A program made the translations under genes and the position numbers. From the NCBI GenBank assembly GCA_017471085.1, contig JAFUWW010000009.1:18305-82304 (forward strand): DNA of 64,000 nucleotides, in the 5' to 3' direction. Shown in pieces: positions 34,813 through 42,799 of the stretch; the first letter of the stretch is position 1; each line of letters begins with the position of its first letter. Origin of the DNA: Bacteroidales bacterium. GTDB taxonomy: Bacteria > Bacteroidota > Bacteroidia > Bacteroidales > UBA932. A model generated the notes under the pieces. It saw only the letters and a program-made list of their open reading frames with translations, did not search any database and was not told where the DNA came from.

Positions 34813-36252
34813 ATGAAGACACGCAATATCCTTCTTGCAGGCGCTTTCGCCCTTGTTTGTACCCATGCAGCAGCCCAGGTGGGCAAGCCTTATATCCACG
34901 ATCCTTCCACCATCATGGAATGTGACGGAAAGTACTATACCTTCGGAACCGGCGGAGGAGGCCTGATTTCGGCCGACGGCTGGGTCTGGGAAAGCGGTGC
35001 GGTACGTCCCGGCGGCGGTGCGGCACCGGACGCCATCAAGATCGGGGACCGCTATCTGGTAGGCTACAGTTCCACGGGAGGCGGTCTGGGAGGCGGACAC
35101 GCAGGCCGAATCCTCACCATGTGGAACAAGACCCTGGACCCCTCCTCCCCTGATTTCGCTTTCACCGAGCCCGTCGAGGTCGCCCACTCCGAAATGGACG
35201 AGGACTGCGACGCCATCGACGTAGGCTTCCTGATGGACGACAACGGCCGGCTGTTCTGCACGTACGGCACTTATTTCGGCAATATCCGGCAGGTAGAACT
35301 GGACCCGGCCACCGGCGCACGCCTGGCAGGGAGCGAACCCATTGACGTAGCCATCGACTGCGAGGCCTCCACCATGATGTACCGGGACGGCTGGTATTAC
35401 CTGCTGGGCACCCACGGCACCTGCTGCGACGGCGTCAACTCCACCTACAACATCGTCGTCGGCCGTTCCCGCAGCCCGTACGGACCGTTCCTGGACAACG
35501 TGGGACGTGACATGCTCCAGGGAGGCGGCAAAATGGTCATCGCCGCCGAGGAGCGCCTCTTCGGAGCCGGCCACTTCGGCCGCTATATCGTGGAACCGGG
35601 GGTGGAGAAGATGTCCCTCCACTTCGAGGCCGACCTGGACCGCAGCGGACGCAGCGTCCTGGCCATCCGTCCCATCCTCTGGCGCGACGGCTGGCCCGAA
35701 GCCGGAGAAATCCTCAAGGACGGCAACTATAAGATCCTCTCCCGCCGCAGGGGATATGCCCTGGAACTCACCGTCGACTTCGTCCGTGCCCAGGGCGGCA
35801 TGCGCGGATTCTTCGGCCGCCAGGACGATACCATCGTCATCGTGGAAGACCAGAAACTCTCCGAGGTGATTGACGGCTGGCCTGCGGGAACCATTCCCGT
35901 CCGGACCAACGATTACATGGCCCGTCCCCATCAGAAATGGACCATCGAGGCTGTTCCCGAAGCCGGAGGCTATCTGGGAGGCCCGTACTATAAGATTGTC
36001 ATTGAAGGCACCGGCCGTGCCCTGGCCGCGGCCGAAGGCGCAGAACTCGTGACCGTACCGGCATTTACCGGTGCCGACGAGCAGCTCTGGCAGATTGACC
36101 AGCTCACCGACGGCACCTACCGCATCATGCCCAAAGCCATCCCCGGCTGTTCCGAGCGGCTCTGCCTGTATTCGGTGGCGGACAGCACTCCCACCCTGGC
36201 CAAGTTCGACTTCAACAGCGACAATGCCAAGTGGGACCTCAAACTGCACTGA
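34813..36252 (+). CDS. GH43-family glycosidase with C-terminal ricin-like domain
   Basis: A 479-aa secreted enzyme with signal peptide ending at HAAAQ. The five-bladed GH43 propeller starts with YIHDPSTIMECDGKYYTFGT, where the Asp of HDPS is the expected general base. DEDCDAIDVGFL supplies the pKa-modulating Asp and DCEASTMMYRDGWYYLLGTH the acid Glu. After residue ~300 a beta-trefoil-like region follows (DEQLWQIDQLTDGTYRI). It probably removes arabinose or xylose from plant cell wall glycans. No susCD pair is nearby. Confidence 0.85.
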   Translation: MKTRNILLAGAFALVCTHAAAQVGKPYIHDPSTIMECDGKYYTFGTGGGGLISADGWVWESGAVRPGGGAAPDAIKIGDRYLVGYSSTGGGLGGGHAGRILTMWNKTLDPSSPDFAFTEPVEVAHSEMDEDCDAIDVGFLMDDNGRLFCTYGTYFGNIRQVELDPATGARLAGSEPIDVAIDCEASTMMYRDGWYYLLGTHGTCCDGVNSTYNIVVGRSRSPYGPFLDNVGRDMLQGGGKMVIAAEERLFGAGHFGRYIVEPGVEKMSLHFEADLDRSGRSVLAIRPILWRDGWPEAGEILKDGNYKILSRRRGYALELTVDFVRAQGGMRGFFGRQDDTIVIVEDQKLSEVIDGWPAGTIPVRTNDYMARPHQKWTIEAVPEAGGYLGGPYYKIVIEGTGRALAAAEGAELVTVPAFTGADEQLWQIDQLTDGTYRIMPKAIPGCSERLCLYSVADSTPTLAKFDFNSDNAKWDLKLH

Positions 36253-36296
36253 CGGATCACTGGTAAAAAGACTGCCCGGAACCAAAAGACAAAGAA

Positions 36297-36386
36297 ATGA
36301 AACTGAAAAGAGCACTTGGCATCACCGGCTATGCGGCCAAGAATCTGTGCCGCGACGGTCTACTGTACGAAACTGGCAAAATACCC
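36297..36386 (+). other. Short plus-strand reading frame, possible gene remnant
   Basis: An ATG at 36297 opens a frame beginning MKLKRALGITGYAAKNLC in the gap after the GH43 gene. From 36360 it runs antisense over the end of the Dcu transporter gene, so an intact gene is unlikely. It may be the first ~20 codons of a lost gene. No promoter is visible. Confidence 0.2.
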
Positions 36387-37733
36387 GGCGAACAAGACAT
36401 TCGTGATCAGGTAGCCGATGATGGTTGCCACGATTACGCTGATCAGGCCCGGCATCATGAAACTGTGATTCAGGAGATACTTGCCGATGACGGTGGTTCC
36501 TGAACGGTCGAAGTTCACGGTGGCGATATCGGACGGGTAGTTGGGGATGAAGAAATAGCCGTAGACGCTGGGAAGGACACCCAGCAGCACCGGACCGGCA
36601 ATGCCCAGCTCATAGGCCAGCGGCAGCATGGCGACCACCACGGCGCCCTGGCTGTTGATGAGCACGGACACCAGGAAGAACACCACTGCGATGCTCCACG
36701 GGTAGCTGGTTACCAGATCGGCCAGCATGAGCTTCATCTGGTCCAAGTAGTTTCCGAAATAAGTATCGGCCAGCCAGGCGATACCATAGATGGCCACCAC
36801 GGCCACCATGCCGGACTGCCACACGGCGCCGGCTACCGCCTTCTTGGGAGAAGCCTTGCAGAACATGATGTTGCAGGCGGCTGCCATGAGCATGATGATC
36901 TGGATGCAGATGTTCATCTTGGGAAGGGCGATCCGGTCGGCCAGGGTCTCGTCTCCCACGTGGATCATCTGGCAGAAAGCGAAGCCGACGATGATCAGGA
37001 GGGCCCCCAGGAAGATGAACACGGAAGCCTTGGCTTCCTTGGTGATCACCTTGTCCAGGGTGGTGGCGGAGTTGCCGTACATGTAGGCATATTGCTCCGG
37101 GTCGGACTTTCTCTTCAGGAATTCAGGGTCTTTGTCCAGGTCTTTTCCGCGCTTGTAGGAAGCGGCGGCGGCGCACATGAGACCGCAGACACAGGCAGGG
37201 ATGGTGACCATGAGCACCTGAGGGATGCTGACCATGAAACCGTTGGCGTTGGAGATGGTGACGAAAGCCACCACGGCGGCAGCGATGGGAGAACAGGTGA
37301 TGCCCACCTGGGAAGCCACGGAAGAAACACCGCAGGGACGCTCCGGACGGATTCCCTTCTTGAGGGCGATGTCACAGATGATGGGCATGATGGTGTAGAC
37401 CACATGGCCGGTACCCACCAGCACGGTAAGGAAGAAGGTCACGAGGGGCCCCAGGAAGGTAATATGCTCCGGATGTTTGCGGAGCATCTTCTCCGCAATC
37501 TGGATCATCCAGTCCATACCGCCCGATGCCTGCAGCGTACCGGCGCAGGTGACGGCGGCGATGATGATGTAGATGACATCCGTAGGAGGGGTGCCGGGCT
37601 TAAGGCCGAAGCCGAAGACCAGGATAGCCAGGCCGATGCCGGAGATGGCGCCGAGGGCGAGGGACCCGTAGCGGGAACCCACATAGAGAGCTGCCAGAAC
37701 GATCAGCAGCTCGATAATCATGGTAAAAGTCAT
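36360..37733 (-). CDS. Anaerobic C4-dicarboxylate transporter (DcuA/DcuB family)
   Basis: A 457-aa secondary carrier with about 11-12 helices. The N-terminal block IIELLIVLAALYVGSRYGSL and the loops EKMLRKHPEHITFLGP and VASQVGITCSPIAAAVVAF are characteristic of the DcuA/DcuB family. It exchanges fumarate, succinate, malate or aspartate in anaerobes, matching succinate-producing fermentation in this group. The PPC-domain gene lies 6 bases upstream in the same operon. Whether it is of A or B type cannot be told. Confidence 0.92.
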   Translation of the reverse strand: MTFTMIIELLIVLAALYVGSRYGSLALGAISGIGLAILVFGFGLKPGTPPTDVIYIIIAAVTCAGTLQASGGMDWMIQIAEKMLRKHPEHITFLGPLVTFFLTVLVGTGHVVYTIMPIICDIALKKGIRPERPCGVSSVASQVGITCSPIAAAVVAFVTISNANGFMVSIPQVLMVTIPACVCGLMCAAAASYKRGKDLDKDPEFLKRKSDPEQYAYMYGNSATTLDKVITKEAKASVFIFLGALLIIVGFAFCQMIHVGDETLADRIALPKMNICIQIIMLMAAACNIMFCKASPKKAVAGAVWQSGMVAVVAIYGIAWLADTYFGNYLDQMKLMLADLVTSYPWSIAVVFFLVSVLINSQGAVVVAMLPLAYELGIAGPVLLGVLPSVYGYFFIPNYPSDIATVNFDRSGTTVIGKYLLNHSFMMPGLISVIVATIIGYLITNVLFAGYFASFVQ

Positions 37734-37739
37734 ATGGTT

Positions 37740-38201
37740 TTAGAATTTATACAAGTTAAGCCCTGTTTCCGGATCCTGGTACCGGCCGACGGAAGTGAGG
37801 AGATAGCCTTCCACGAAAAGCTCGCAGGCACCGTTGATGCGCGCATCCAGCAGGTGTCCGCCGATGCAGGTATAGTCCCTGCGGCTGGCGGTGATGTGCA
37901 GGTGCAGATAGGGTTTCCCGTCTTTTTCTGAGATATTGCCGGTGAGGTTGGTGATTTCCATCTGCTCCTCGAAGGTTTTGTCTACATACTTGAGGGTGGC
38001 AGGGTCCAGGAAGCGGAACGTAGCGCTGTTGACGGCGCCTAACCCGCTGATCTTTCCGGCATAAATATTCTTTTCCTTACAAAAGGCGGTGAGGGCCTCC
38101 ACAACGCTTACATGGTTGTCCAGGCTCAGGATATAACGTTTGATACCCAGGGTGCCCGCGTTAAGGAGCGCCTTCTCTTCTACTTCGGTGTACTTATACA
38201 T
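37740..38201 (-). CDS. PPC/DUF296-domain protein
   Basis: A 153-aa single-domain protein of the PPC (DUF296) family. It shows the two typical blocks, SGLGAVNSATFRFLDPA and YLHLHITASRRDYTCIGGHL followed by ACELFVEGYLL. The HLHITASR histidines are a possible metal site in this trimeric fold. In plants the domain occurs in AT-hook proteins, while bacterial stand-alone forms have no proven role. It precedes the Dcu transporter by 6 bases and may serve it. Confidence 0.85.
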   Translation of the reverse strand: MYKYTEVEEKALLNAGTLGIKRYILSLDNHVSVVEALTAFCKEKNIYAGKISGLGAVNSATFRFLDPATLKYVDKTFEEQMEITNLTGNISEKDGKPYLHLHITASRRDYTCIGGHLLDARINGACELFVEGYLLTSVGRYQDPETGLNLYKF

Positions 38202-38250
38202 AGTTGGATAATTAGGTTTGTAAAGATAGTGATTTTTGGCATAGAAAATG

Positions 38251-38258
38251 TATCTTTG
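38251..38258 (+). promoter_or_regulatory. -7 promoter box TATCTTTG for the 328-aa secreted protein
   Basis: A perfect box 21 bases before the ATG at 38280. Confidence 0.62.
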
Positions 38259-38279
38259 TGGGCTGAAATTATTTATTTG

Positions 38280-39266
38280 ATGAAAAAGATTGTAGCTTTA
38301 TCAGCCGCTTTGCTGGCTTATATCGGCCTGCAGGCCCAGGGAATCCGGACCAACTACCGGTCGGAGGGCATGACCCACATCTCCACGGAATACGAATTGC
38401 TGGAAGCCGCCGGCATCCCTGTCTGGACACGGGTGGAACTGGTGGGTTTTCCGGACGGGTCCACCATGTACCTGCTGTATATGAACCTGGAGCAGAAGAA
38501 TTCCACCGTGGTACCCAAAGGTGTGAAGATGGCCGTTACGCTCTCGAACGGAAAGATTGTCCGCCTGGAGCAGATCGGCCAGGATTCGGCCACCAAGCGC
38601 CGGCTGGACAGCGGTGTTTTCTGGAACCGGCTCAAATACGCCGTGGAAGCTTCGGACATGGAGAAGATGGTGCGCGGGGTCAAGTCCATCGATATCGTAA
38701 CCGGCTGGGACCCGGACGATTACGTACAGGCCTCCTTTGCCGATGACGCCTTCGGCACCTTGCTCAAGCGCCACTGCGAAGCCATCCTGACGGCCGCAGA
38801 AAACACCATCGACCTGAAAGCCACGGTGGCCGGCTACACCGACAATCTCAACAGCGTCATGATCACCGCTGAGCCGCTCGTGGGCAAAGGCGACCGCTTC
38901 GTGTACAACATCATCCTGTCGCACCTGTATTACAAGAACACCAATACGGAGGACATCGACCTGGCCTTCATGATCGGCACGGAAGACTCCTACCACGTGG
39001 AATACGATGCCGCCGTGCGGTTCACCCTCAAGGACGGTTCCGTAATCGAACTGAACCAGACCCGGGACGATACGAATTTCGTCTATGTTTTCCCTTCCAT
39101 GGAAGACCTCGCCCGCATGGCCGGCGGTATCGACTCCATCTCCATCGTCCATGAAGACGGCGTGGTAACGGACACGTTCGTCCAGCCCCTGAAAGAAGAA
39201 GAACTCAGTTTTGCAGATGTAGTGAACCAGGAACTTCAGCTCCTTCTTTCCCTTTCGCAACGCTAG
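38280..39266 (+). CDS. Secreted hypothetical protein with an internal duplication, 328 aa
   Basis: An exported protein with signal LSAALLAYIGLQAQ. The start at 38280 follows a perfect promoter box; a longer frame upstream is antisense to the PPC gene. The mature protein seems to have two copies of one unit: VKMAVTLSNGKIVRLEQ ... MVRGVKSIDIVTG in the first half and VRFTLKDGSVIELNQ ... MAGGIDSISIV in the second. The family is unknown. The tRNA-Arg gene follows on the same strand. Confidence 0.7.
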   Translation: MKKIVALSAALLAYIGLQAQGIRTNYRSEGMTHISTEYELLEAAGIPVWTRVELVGFPDGSTMYLLYMNLEQKNSTVVPKGVKMAVTLSNGKIVRLEQIGQDSATKRRLDSGVFWNRLKYAVEASDMEKMVRGVKSIDIVTGWDPDDYVQASFADDAFGTLLKRHCEAILTAAENTIDLKATVAGYTDNLNSVMITAEPLVGKGDRFVYNIILSHLYYKNTNTEDIDLAFMIGTEDSYHVEYDAAVRFTLKDGSVIELNQTRDDTNFVYVFPSMEDLARMAGGIDSISIVHEDGVVTDTFVQPLKEEELSFADVVNQELQLLLSLSQR

Positions 39267-39270
39267 CGTG

Positions 39271-39300
39271 TTGCCATTTGCCGATTTTTCACTATCTTTG
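39271..39300 (+). promoter_or_regulatory. Promoter for tRNA-Arg (TTGC-N18-TATCTTTG)
   Basis: TTGC at 39271-39274 and a perfect TATCTTTG at 39293-39300 are 18 bases apart. The tRNA begins 17 bases after the -7 box. Confidence 0.7.
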
Positions 39301-39317
39301 CATTTCCAATCAAGGAT

Positions 39318-39391
39318 GGTTCCGTAGCTCAGCTGGATAGAGCAACAGCCTTCTAAGCTGTGGGTCTTGGGTTCGAATCCCAACGGAATCA
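39318..39391 (+). tRNA. tRNA-Arg (anticodon TCT)
   Basis: A 74-base cloverleaf. The acceptor stem GGTTCCG pairs with CGGAATC (one G-U), the D arm has AGCTCAGCTGGATAGAGC, the anticodon stem ACAGC/GCTGT encloses loop CTTCTAA with anticodon TCT at 39352-39354, and the T arm is GGGTTCGAATCCC-like. The 3' CCA is not encoded. It reads AGA (and possibly AGG) codons. Its last ~16 bases and flank are repeated 77 bp downstream. Confidence 0.95.
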
Positions 39392-39473
39392 CAAAAATTT
39401 ATTTTTGATGATTGGCCCGTGGCAGGGTCGGGGATGTGACCCGAAAGGGTCAAATCCCAACGGAATCACAAAA
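39376..39473 (+). repeat. Direct repeat of the tRNA-Arg 3' end (att-like)
   Basis: The 21 bases at 39376-39396 (from AATCCCAACGG through the AAAA after the tRNA) recur exactly at 39453-39473. Between them, GACCC-GAAA-GGGTC (39438-39451) forms a GNRA-capped hairpin. The second copy keeps a T-stem-like GGGTCAAATCCC, so it is either a degenerate half-tRNA or an attachment-site scar. Confidence 0.75.
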
Positions 39474-39481
39474 TAATATCC

Positions 39482-40249
39482 ATGAAAATTGCCATCATAG
39501 GTGCGGGAAACATGGGTGGCGCTACGGCGCTGGGCCTTTCCCGTTTTTGCCCCGGGGTGGAAATCACCGTTACCGCCAAGCACCGGGAAACCCTGGAAAA
39601 ATACACCGCCATCGGCCTTAATGCCACTTTGGACAATGTCCAGGCGGCCCGGTGGGCCGATATCATCATCCTGGGCGTGAAACCCTGGCTGGTGAAAGAG
39701 GTGCTGGAGCCGATGCTCCCCCACTTTAAAGGGAAACTGCTGTTCTCCTTAGCCGCCGGTATTCCCGGAGAGCAGCTCAAAAAATGGGTGGCCGATGTAG
39801 CACCGGAAGGCGTCTATACCGTTATCCCCAACCTGGCCATCGAGTTGGGTGAAAGCATGACTTTCGCGAACGAAGTTATCGGCACGGAATCTACCCGGAA
39901 GTGCCTCCTGGACCTTTTCAACACTGTAGGGAAGACCCTCCTGGTGAACGAAAAACAGCTGGGCGCCGGCATGATGGTGGCCTCCTGCGGAACCGCTTTC
40001 GCGCTGCGATATGCCAGGGCCGCCATGGAAGGCGGCGTGCAGCTGGGCCTGTATCCCGCCCAGGCGCTGGAAGCGGTCCTTCAAACTATCAAGGGAGCGG
40101 TGGATCTGGTAGACGCCCACGGCACCCATCCGGAGCAGGAGATTGACCGCGTAACCACCCCCGGCGGCATCACCATCCAGGGTCTCAACGCCATGGAAGA
40201 GGCCGGTTTCTCCAATGCCGTAATCCAAGGACTTATCAGCTGGAAATAA
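39482..40249 (+). CDS. proC: Pyrroline-5-carboxylate reductase
   Basis: A 255-aa ProC that reduces pyrroline-5-carboxylate to proline with NAD(P)H. The Rossmann start IAIIGAGNMGGA, the KPWLVKEVL segment, and the C-terminal dimerisation signature VTTPGGITIQGLNAMEEAGF are all typical. Length is near the family norm. It begins 8 bases after the tRNA-like duplication, so it may share the tRNA promoter. Confidence 0.93.
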   Translation: MKIAIIGAGNMGGATALGLSRFCPGVEITVTAKHRETLEKYTAIGLNATLDNVQAARWADIIILGVKPWLVKEVLEPMLPHFKGKLLFSLAAGIPGEQLKKWVADVAPEGVYTVIPNLAIELGESMTFANEVIGTESTRKCLLDLFNTVGKTLLVNEKQLGAGMMVASCGTAFALRYARAAMEGGVQLGLYPAQALEAVLQTIKGAVDLVDAHGTHPEQEIDRVTTPGGITIQGLNAMEEAGFSNAVIQGLISWK

Positions 40250-40279
40250 GGTATTTCCGGACCAGCGGTTTTGGCAGTA

Positions 40280-40304
40280 CGGCCATTTTTTCGTAAATTG
40301 GCCG
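40280..40304 (+). promoter_or_regulatory. Palindrome over a weak -7 box before the next lipoprotein
   Basis: CGGCCA (40280-40285) and TGGCCG (40299-40304) form a dyad that covers TAAATTGG (40294-40301), one base off the TAnnTTTG consensus. It may be an operator; there is no T run for a terminator. Confidence 0.3.
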
Positions 40305-40327
40305 AAAATAACTGAGCCTTAACCGTT

Positions 40328-41338
40328 ACGAGACCGTCCATAACCCTTCTTACCTCCCTGCTGCTATCCGCACTGGTCCTTTCCGGCTGCGGCACTTCCC
40401 GCATGGCCGTCCAGGGCGAGGAAGGCTTCAAATTCTGGCTGGAGCGCAGCTATGAGTCCGAGGGGTATCAGCAGGACCGCGTGATGCTGGTGGATCCGCA
40501 GGGGGATGCCATGCTCATCCGGAAACTGGACACGGCCTTTGTAAAACTGGCTTCGGCCTTTTTCCACCAGGACCTGCCCCAGGCCGTATCGGACAGGGAA
40601 AGAAAGGCCGGAGAGGCCGATTTCAAAATAGGGAAAACCTATTCCCTTGATAACGAACTGCTGCTGGAACAGTTTGCCGATATCCTCCGCCGGAACTATC
40701 CTGCCATTTCGCCGTACATCGGGGAAGAGCATAGATGGTCTCCCGAGGCTAGAGTCTATAATCTGTATGGCTATTGGCACCGCCTGTGGAGAAGGTTCGC
40801 CGGAAAGCAGCAGGACTTTCCCATTCCCGTTTTCATGCGTAGCAAACTGCTCATGTGCCTGGCCTGCGGGTGGACTTCCCGCTACTGTATAACCGGGACG
40901 GAAGAAACTCTGAAAGAGAGGATTATGAGCTATCCCGACCATAGCCTGCAAATCCACGAACTCTTTGCCGAAAGCTATGTCCTGAACCAGGGAAACCTAT
41001 ATATGACGCTTCTTTCCTGCGAGAATGTGCTCACCGGCCAGCCCCACCGGTCAGAGCGGGAATTCGATCCGCTCCAGCAGAAACTCTCCTACATCCGGAA
41101 CGACTCAAAACCGCTGGGCGACAACTATGGCGCCTGGTACCATTTCTTCGGCATCGCCCTCTATGGCATGCTCCGGCCGCAGTTTGTCTCCACCTTTGTG
41201 GCCAATACGGAAAGCCTGGGCTCTTTCTTCATGGAAGGGCCGGACCCTCAGGAGACCCTCATAAATTATTACGGAGCCCTCTTTGGCAGGGAGCTCCGTA
41301 GAATCATCGAAAAAGGAAGCTGGCGGCACGCTCAATAG
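40328..41338 (+). CDS. Hypothetical lipoprotein with apparent ACG start
   Basis: From the ACG at 40328 the frame encodes RPSITLLTSLLLSALVLSGC, a complete lipoprotein signal with lipobox LSGC, then an unknown alpha/beta domain of about 310 residues. No ATG, GTG or TTG lies between the upstream in-frame stop (40313) and the internal ATG at 40403, which would cut off the signal peptide. ACG is one base from ATG, so this is either a rare start, a mutation, or a sequencing error. The mature part is aromatic-rich; no family is recognised. Its last 7 bases overlap the convergent phosphodiesterase gene. Confidence 0.6.
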   Translation, partial: TRPSITLLTSLLLSALVLSGCGTSRMAVQGEEGFKFWLERSYESEGYQQDRVMLVDPQGDAMLIRKLDTAFVKLASAFFHQDLPQAVSDRERKAGEADFKIGKTYSLDNELLLEQFADILRRNYPAISPYIGEEHRWSPEARVYNLYGYWHRLWRRFAGKQQDFPIPVFMRSKLLMCLACGWTSRYCITGTEETLKERIMSYPDHSLQIHELFAESYVLNQGNLYMTLLSCENVLTGQPHRSEREFDPLQQKLSYIRNDSKPLGDNYGAWYHFFGIALYGMLRPQFVSTFVANTESLGSFFMEGPDPQETLINYYGALFGRELRRIIEKGSWRHAQ

Positions 41339-42672
41339 CCCAGGCGCTCCAACGTAGCCACCGGATCCGGAACCGTGGCAGGGGCCGACGGGCTGCGGAG
41401 CCCATGGTCCAGCAGGTAGCGGAGGGTAAGGTCCGAGCGGTTGGTGAAAAAGCCGTCGGAACGGGAAGTCTGCTCCTGCATCTGCTCCACGGAGTCGAAA
41501 GAATAAGGATGGTTGAGCATGCCGGCCTTGCGCACCAGGGCGGCCTGCCAGGCATGGTTCAGCTCCGAGTAATTGTTGGGTTCACCGGAAATGGACGGTC
41601 CGCTGATACTGGCGCCGTTGGCCTTGGCCCAGTCCAGGATGGCCTGGAAACCTTCCGGGGTATCCAGGTTGCCGCCGGGAATCTCTTCCGGGCAAGGCGG
41701 CCACAGTAGGAAACACATGGGAAGTTTTCCCTTGAAAACGGCATGGGCTCTCACCAGGGACGCCGGAGAGAAGGTTTGCAGGATCACCTTGCCGGCGGTC
41801 TTCCCCACCTGCACCTTGCCATCCTTGTAGAATTCCTTCTCCGTTGCCGGAGCGGTGATGATGTTCCAGCCGGCGGCATCCAGGATGTCGTACACCCGCT
41901 GCTCCATGTCCTCCGGATTCACCTCCGGTTCCTTGAATTCGATATAGATGCCGGGCCGATGGCCTCCGTCGGCGGGATCTGCCTCATAGGCATGCAGGAA
42001 GTCATACTCCAGCATTTCCATGTATTTTCCGCCCTCAGCGGCCGTGGAGCGAATATCGGAGAGGGTTTTCCCTTTGCAGGAAGCCTTGAGTTTCCAGGGC
42101 AATACGCGATGCCCCTCCGCATCCCGGTGGAGCCGCTTTCCCTCGGCATAGGCAATCTGGTCCTGCAGGGCCGATACATACTGGCTGCCCGCAAAGGCTT
42201 CGCGCGCCTGCTCCCCACGGGCGGCATTGAACCAGGAACCGGCATCCAGCATGAGCAGTTCCGCATAATAGTAGGAGGCGGCGAAATAGGGTTTGAACGA
42301 TTCCCGGTCCAGGGACAGCTGCTCATCGGCATCGGCCTGGGAGAAGCCCAGGGACAGGTAGAACTCCCTCCGCGAAGCGGGCACTTCGGCCCCGAAGACC
42401 TCCTCGATGTTGGTGGTGCGGGTAAGGTTCACGTCGTGATTGGCCAGGATGATGCCGTCCTTGGTGCACTGGAGGTCGCTTTCCAGATAGTCCACACCCA
42501 TTTCCCGGGCCCAGCGCCAGGCGCTTTCGGTCTCTTCCGGGGCCCAGTAGGTGGAGCCGCGGTGCGCCATCACGGCATATCCGGGGACATTCCTGTTCAC
42601 TTCCAAAGTTTCCGTCTTCCCTCCGGCACAGGAAACCAGTGCCAGGAGAACTAAGAATCGACCTGTTTTCAT
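41332..42672 (-). CDS. Glycerophosphodiester phosphodiesterase, lipoprotein
   Basis: A 446-aa GDPD exported as a lipoprotein (lipobox LVSC, Cys at about residue 15). The TIM-barrel catalytic signature is present: VMAHRGSTYWAPEETESAW, then VDYLESDLQCTKDG with metal-binding Glu and Asp, and LANHDVNLTRTTN. Later IYIEFKEP carries the next Glu. An insertion of roughly 100 residues after the first strands makes it longer than E. coli GlpQ. It hydrolyses glycerophosphodiesters from deacylated phospholipids at the cell surface. Confidence 0.9.
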   Translation of the reverse strand: MKTGRFLVLLALVSCAGGKTETLEVNRNVPGYAVMAHRGSTYWAPEETESAWRWAREMGVDYLESDLQCTKDGIILANHDVNLTRTTNIEEVFGAEVPASRREFYLSLGFSQADADEQLSLDRESFKPYFAASYYYAELLMLDAGSWFNAARGEQAREAFAGSQYVSALQDQIAYAEGKRLHRDAEGHRVLPWKLKASCKGKTLSDIRSTAAEGGKYMEMLEYDFLHAYEADPADGGHRPGIYIEFKEPEVNPEDMEQRVYDILDAAGWNIITAPATEKEFYKDGKVQVGKTAGKVILQTFSPASLVRAHAVFKGKLPMCFLLWPPCPEEIPGGNLDTPEGFQAILDWAKANGASISGPSISGEPNNYSELNHAWQAALVRKAGMLNHPYSFDSVEQMQEQTSRSDGFFTNRSDLTLRYLLDHGLRSPSAPATVPDPVATLERLGY

Positions 42673-42691
42673 ATCTTGACTTTCATTTTTG

Positions 42692-42699
42692 CAAAAATA
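42692..42699 (-). promoter_or_regulatory. -7 promoter box TATTTTTG for the phosphodiesterase
   Basis: A TAnnTTTG match on the minus strand 19 bases before the ATG. Confidence 0.5.
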
Positions 42700-42761
42700 C
42701 TAAAAACTATGCAAACAATGGCCCACAGTCGTAAATAGTTGCAATTCTTCTGAATAATGTG

Positions 42762-42769
42762 TAACTTTG
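42762..42769 (+). promoter_or_regulatory. -7 promoter box TAACTTTG for the DUF3575 envelope operon
   Basis: A TAnnTTTG match 30 bases before the GTG start, with TTGC at 42739-42742, 19 bases upstream, as possible -33 element. This should drive the whole 42.8-51.6 kb operon. Confidence 0.6.
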
Positions 42770-42799
42770 CAAGATTTTTAGTTAGAAGATTTTTTTGGC

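Noticed and set aside
34150..36315. 721-codon open frame opposite the 261-aa and GH43 genes
   Set aside because: It runs antisense through two genes with signal peptides and family motifs, and through their junction.
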